From an uncultured Bacteroidales bacterium (GTDB lineage Bacteria; Bacteroidota; Bacteroidia; Bacteroidales; UBA932): a stretch of DNA of 9,502 nucleotides. Each line of letters opens with the position of its first letter. Position 1 is the stretch's first letter. The notes below the pieces were generated by a model. The model ran no database searches, was not told the origin of the DNA, and saw nothing but the letters and a program-made list of their open reading frames with translations. Shown in pieces: positions 7,109-9,502 of this stretch. The position numbers and the translations under genes were made by a program. The DNA is taken from positions 1 to 9,502 of the forward strand of contig CAMNQO010000054.1 in NCBI GenBank assembly GCA_946549475.1, in the 5' to 3' direction.

Positions 7109-8761
7109 CTTGGGATCGAAGCGGTCGAGGAAGCGGTAGGTGACGGCTTCGGAGAGGTGGTGCAGCGCAATGGGGCCGGGCGTCGATACAGAGGCGGCGC
7201 CGGCAACGGGCGAGGCGCACTGACCGGAAGCGATGGCTGCCGTGACCGCTTCCAAGTCGGCGATGGTGCGGGCAAGTTTGATGATGCGGGTGCATGCGCG
7301 GGCCGACAGGCCGAGCCGGAGCATCAGTTTTTCCAGAAATTCCCGGCCATTTCCGTCGAGGGGACAGTACTTGTCGAGTTGCTTCTGGCTCATCTGGGAG
7401 TTGGTGAAGATGCCCTCGTCTTCAAATCGCCGGCGCTGAATCTCCCGCGCCATCCTGACACGGTTTGCCACCACCGACGAAGGCTCCCCTCTCTCCCGGC
7501 CCATCAGGCGCGTCGGCTCGACCGGATGCAGCCAAAGTTGCAAGTCGATCCGGTCCATCATCGGGCCGGATAGTTTGCTCAGGTAGGCCCGGCGGCGACC
7601 TTCGGGACAGATGCAACGGTCGCCCTCTCCATAGTAGCCGCAAGGACAGGGATTGGTTGCCGCCACCAGCATGAAGGAGGCCGGAAACTCCACCTTGTTG
7701 CGCAGCCGTGAGATGACCACCTTCCTGTCCTCCAGCGGGGCACGCAAGGCCTCTGTCACCCGTTTGGGAGCCTCGCAGAACTCGTCAAGGAACAACACGC
7801 CGTTGTGGGCCAGCGACACTTCTCCCGGCAGCACATTGTCCGATCCGCCGCCCAGCAGGGCTGGCAGGGACGATGTGTAGTGGGGTTGACGGAAGGGGCG
7901 GCGGCGAATCAGTCCGATATCTCCCGCCGCTGCGTCGGCAAGTCCGGCCATGGGCGTCACGCCCGACACGGAATAGATTTTACTCGTCTGCAAGGACTCC
8001 TCCCGCGACATTTCCGGCAGGATGCCCGCCAACGCCTTTGCCAAGGAACTCTTGCCGGCACCGGGCGGCCCGACCAAAATCACATTGTGACAGCCTGCGG
8101 CCGCTATTTCCATCCCCCGTTTGGCCGCATCCTGCCCGATGATGTCTGCAAAATCCGGGTAGGGATTGCCCTCGTCCGCGCATGGGATTTCCTTCGTCTT
8201 TCCTGCCAGCCGGGTCTTTGCCTTGTTCTCCACGAGCAAGTCGGAGACATCTTCCTCTCCGCCGGCAATCCGCAGGACATCGCTCAGCGAATCTACCGCA
8301 AAAATCGGTACACCCCCGTAATCGGAGGCTTCCAACGCCGCCTGGCAGGGCAGTATGGCTCCCTTCACACCCAGCCCGCAGGCCAGTTCCACGATGGGGA
8401 GGGCCCCCTGGATGGTCCGGATATGCCCGTCCAGACCCAGTTCGCCTACAAAGATGTAATCATTCAGCAGGGGGAGCGAAGCCTGTCCGGAGGCGGCGAT
8501 GATGCCGAGAGCGATGGGCAGGTCGTAGCCGCTGCCTTTCTTATGCAGGTCAGCCGGGGCCAGGTTGATGACGATCTTCTTTCCGGGAATCCGGAAGCCC
8601 AGCGACTGGAGTGCGGTCACCGTCCGCAGCAGACTTTCTTTGACGGCGATGTCCGCCAGGCCCACGAGACAGATTCCGATGCCGGGCGTAATATCGACCT
8701 CTACGAAGACAGGCATCGCGTCGATACCGATGCACTTTGCGCTCAATACATTTACAATCAT
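7100..8761 (-). CDS. comM: YifB/ComM-family Mg-chelatase-like AAA+ ATPase
   Basis: 553-residue cytoplasmic AAA+ protein. ComM of naturally transformable bacteria is a hexameric helicase that promotes branch migration during integration of transforming DNA; in Bacteroidota the role is untested. The start chosen is ATG 8761 (MIVNVLSAKCIGIDA), which fits the family N-terminus; a TTG 45 bp upstream would add 15 non-conserved residues. Domains in order: ChlI/Lon-protease-like fold (about 1-165, with LVGLADIAVKES and KGSGYDLPIALGI), then AAA+ core with Walker A GPPGAGKS (231-238), Walker B GVLFLDEF (321-328), NPCPCGYYGEGDRCIC cysteine motif (370-385), MDRIDLQL arginine-containing motif (402-409), and the C-terminal Mg-chelatase domain (about 440-553). 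All key residues are intact. The C-terminal domain carries about 20 extra residues rich in Ala/Ser/Pro/Gly between TIADLE and HHLSEAVTYRFLDR. It faces the fimbrillin gene tail to tail and lies downstream of rplQ behind a terminator, so it probably has its own promoter. Confidence 0.95.
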   Translation of the reverse strand: MIVNVLSAKCIGIDAMPVFVEVDITPGIGICLVGLADIAVKESLLRTVTALQSLGFRIPGKKIVINLAPADLHKKGSGYDLPIALGIIAASGQASLPLLNDYIFVGELGLDGHIRTIQGALPIVELACGLGVKGAILPCQAALEASDYGGVPIFAVDSLSDVLRIAGGEEDVSDLLVENKAKTRLAGKTKEIPCADEGNPYPDFADIIGQDAAKRGMEIAAAGCHNVILVGPPGAGKSSLAKALAGILPEMSREESLQTSKIYSVSGVTPMAGLADAAAGDIGLIRRRPFRQPHYTSSLPALLGGGSDNVLPGEVSLAHNGVLFLDEFCEAPKRVTEALRAPLEDRKVVISRLRNKVEFPASFMLVAATNPCPCGYYGEGDRCICPEGRRRAYLSKLSGPMMDRIDLQLWLHPVEPTRLMGRERGEPSSVVANRVRMAREIQRRRFEDEGIFTNSQMSQKQLDKYCPLDGNGREFLEKLMLRLGLSARACTRIIKLARTIADLEAVTAAIASGQCASPVAGAASVSTPGPIALHHLSEAVTYRFLDRFDPKPF

Positions 8762-8772
8762 ATTTTTTTGCG

Positions 8773-8806
8773 CAAAGTTGCGACAACGAAAAGGAAAAAA
8801 GGTCAA
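8773..8806 (-). promoter_or_regulatory. candidate yifB promoter
   Basis: Read on the minus strand, TTGACC (8806-8801) is followed after 20 bases by CAACTTTG (8780-8773), which matches TAnnTTTG at all fixed positions but the first. Only 11 bases separate it from the ATG at 8761, so the leader would be very short. The surrounding pyrimidine-rich minus strand is AT-rich compared with the genes. This is the best candidate in the gap, but it is an imperfect match. Confidence 0.35.
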
Positions 8807-8836
8807 GAAAAAGAAAAACTTTTTCGTGTTTGTGAA

Positions 8837-8871
8837 TTTGCAACCCGATTTTTGCCCGCATGGGTCGCAAA
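8837..8871. repeat. interrupted inverted repeat upstream of yifB
   Basis: TTTGC-AA-CCC (8837-8846) is mirrored by GGG-TC-GCAAA (8862-8871) around a 15-base centre. It lies between the rplQ terminator and the candidate yifB promoter. It could be an operator half-site pair or chance; no known regulator motif is recognised. Confidence 0.25.
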
Positions 8872-8874
8872 CGC

Positions 8875-8904
8875 AAAAAGGCCAGGAGCAATCCTGACCT
8901 TTTT
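8875..8904 (-). terminator. intrinsic terminator of the rpoA-rplQ operon
   Basis: On the minus strand AAAAAGGTCAGGA pairs with TCCTGGCCTTTTT around the 4-base loop TTGC, a 13-bp stem with one G-U pair that ends in a T run. It begins 25 bases past the rplQ stop codon. On the plus strand the wobble pair becomes an A-C mismatch, so the hairpin favours minus-strand transcription. It fits the end of the ribosomal-protein operon. Confidence 0.88.
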
Positions 8905-8929
8905 GAAGATGCGGAACGGTGTTCCGGAA

Positions 8930-9445
8930 TTACTCTGCCTTGGCTTCTTCTGCAGCAGGCGCTTCGGCTGCGGGAGCCTCCTGAACTGCGGGAGCGGCTT
9001 CCTCGGCCTTGGGAGCCTCGGCTTTCTTGGCGGAGCGGCGGGTCGTCTTCTTCGCAGCTTTCTTGGGCGAGGAGGCCAGAGCGGCTTCGTTGAAATCGAC
9101 GAGTTCGATGAGGGCCATGTCGGCACCGTCACCCTGACGGAAACCGGTCTTCAGGACGCGGGTATAACCACCCGGACGCTCGGCAATCTTCGGCGCAATG
9201 ACGCGGAACAACTCAGAAACGGCCTCCTTGTTCTTCAAGTAACTGAAAACATTACGGCGGGAAGGAGTGGTGTCCTCCTTGCTCTTGGTGATCAGCGGCT
9301 CGACATAAGATTTGAGGGCTTTGGCTTTGGCAACGGTGGTGTTGATTCTTTTGCGAAGAATCAGGGAAGTCGCCAAAGATGCCATCAAGGCTTTGCGGTG
9401 ACCGCTTTTACGGCCAAGGTGATTGATAGATCTATTGTGTCTCAT
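8930..9445 (-). CDS. rplQ: 50S ribosomal protein L17 (bL17)
   Basis: 171-residue large-subunit ribosomal protein that sits on the back of the 50S subunit near the exit tunnel. The conserved core covers about residues 1-120, with MRHNRSINHLGRKSGHRKAL at the start, then INTTVAKAKALKSYVEPLIT, KEDTTPSRRNVFSYL and RPGGYTRVLKTG. After IELVDFNE comes a low-complexity tail of about 50 residues made mostly of Ala, Glu, Lys and Pro (for example EAPAAEAPAAEEAKAE); similar charged tails occur in other Bacteroidota L17 proteins, whereas the E. coli protein (127 aa) ends near the core. The ATG at 9445 follows the rpoA stop by 2 bases, the normal alpha-operon order, and a strong terminator lies just downstream. 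Confidence 0.98.
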   Translation of the reverse strand: MRHNRSINHLGRKSGHRKALMASLATSLILRKRINTTVAKAKALKSYVEPLITKSKEDTTPSRRNVFSYLKNKEAVSELFRVIAPKIAERPGGYTRVLKTGFRQGDGADMALIELVDFNEAALASSPKKAAKKTTRRSAKKAEAPKAEEAAPAVQEAPAAEAPAAEEAKAE

Positions 9446-9447
9446 AC

Positions 9448-9502
9448 TTAATTGTTCTTATTCTTGGGTTCAATGTTGTACTTGGTGACATCCATACCGA
9501 AA
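9448..9502 (-). CDS. rpoA: RNA polymerase alpha subunit, last 17 codons
   Basis: Only the C-terminal end is in the window. Read on the minus strand from 9501 it gives FGMDVTKYNIEPKNKNN followed by TAA (9450-9448). FGMDVTKY is the typical end of Bacteroidales RpoA, just after the alpha C-terminal domain. The stop lies 2 bases before the rplQ ATG, so the two genes are cotranscribed and probably translationally coupled. The identification rests on this short tail plus gene order. Confidence 0.9.
   Translation of the reverse strand, partial: FGMDVTKYNIEPKNKNN

Noticed and set aside
8762..8806. Upstream TTG start for yifB adding 15 residues
   Set aside because: The added residues are not like the family N-terminus, which begins at MIVNVLSAKCIGIDA, and the TTG falls in the candidate promoter.
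8784..8825. Purine-rich tract in the yifB-rplQ gap as an RNA gene or small ORF
   Set aside because: It is low-complexity AT-rich DNA (AAGAAAAAG-type) without stable hairpins or a plausible start; it is more simply promoter-region sequence.
7805..9451. 548-codon + strand open frame opposite yifB and rplQ
   Set aside because: It is the codon-aligned antisense of two well-identified genes, crosses their intergenic gap and the rplQ terminator, and its sequence shows no domain-like pattern.
1..9502. CRISPR arrays, tRNA or rRNA genes, insertion sequences, phage or integrase genes
   Set aside because: I found no spaced direct repeats, cloverleaf-type sequences, transposase motifs or terminal inverted repeats on either strand.

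Overview
The window looks like a piece of chromosome from a fairly GC-rich member of the Bacteroidales (Bacteroidota). Four things support this. The L17 and RpoA sequences read like Bacteroides-type proteins. There is a Bacteroidota-type -7 promoter element (TACCTTTG). Start codons follow A-rich leaders rather than Shine-Dalgarno sites. The gene content (TonB-dependent receptor with a carboxypeptidase-regulatory-like N-terminus, DUF4876-like lipoprotein, fimbrillin, FISUMP domain) is typical of the phylum. I cannot name the genus.

Layout. Positions 1-5430 (+) hold a tight three-gene operon: a 5'-truncated TonB-dependent outer-membrane receptor, a DUF4876-like lipoprotein (4-bp overlap with the receptor gene), and a DUF6850-like outer-membrane beta-barrel protein (41-bp overlap with the lipoprotein gene). 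A 64-bp gap carries a promoter for a fourth + strand gene (5495-7090), a lipoprotein that joins a fimbrillin (Mfa-like) region to a C-terminal FISUMP domain. Nine bases further on, the strand changes. yifB/comM (7100-8761, -) encodes a Mg-chelatase-like AAA+ protein. A 168-bp AT-rich gap follows, with a strong terminator and a possible yifB promoter. Last come rplQ (8930-9445, -) and the final codons of rpoA, which form the end of the alpha ribosomal-protein operon.

How it works together. The right side (rpoA-rplQ, yifB) is conserved core genome. The left side is envelope/accessory: a receptor that would use TonB energy to import an unknown ligand, plus a lipoprotein and a second barrel that are probably made in coordinated amounts. 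The fimbrillin-type lipoprotein is a surface adhesin or pilus-subunit candidate with its own promoter, so it may be expressed independently. There are no RNA genes, CRISPR arrays, insertion sequences or phage genes. The best candidate for an undescribed system is the receptor/DUF4876/DUF6850 triad, whose substrate and architecture cannot be read from the sequence.
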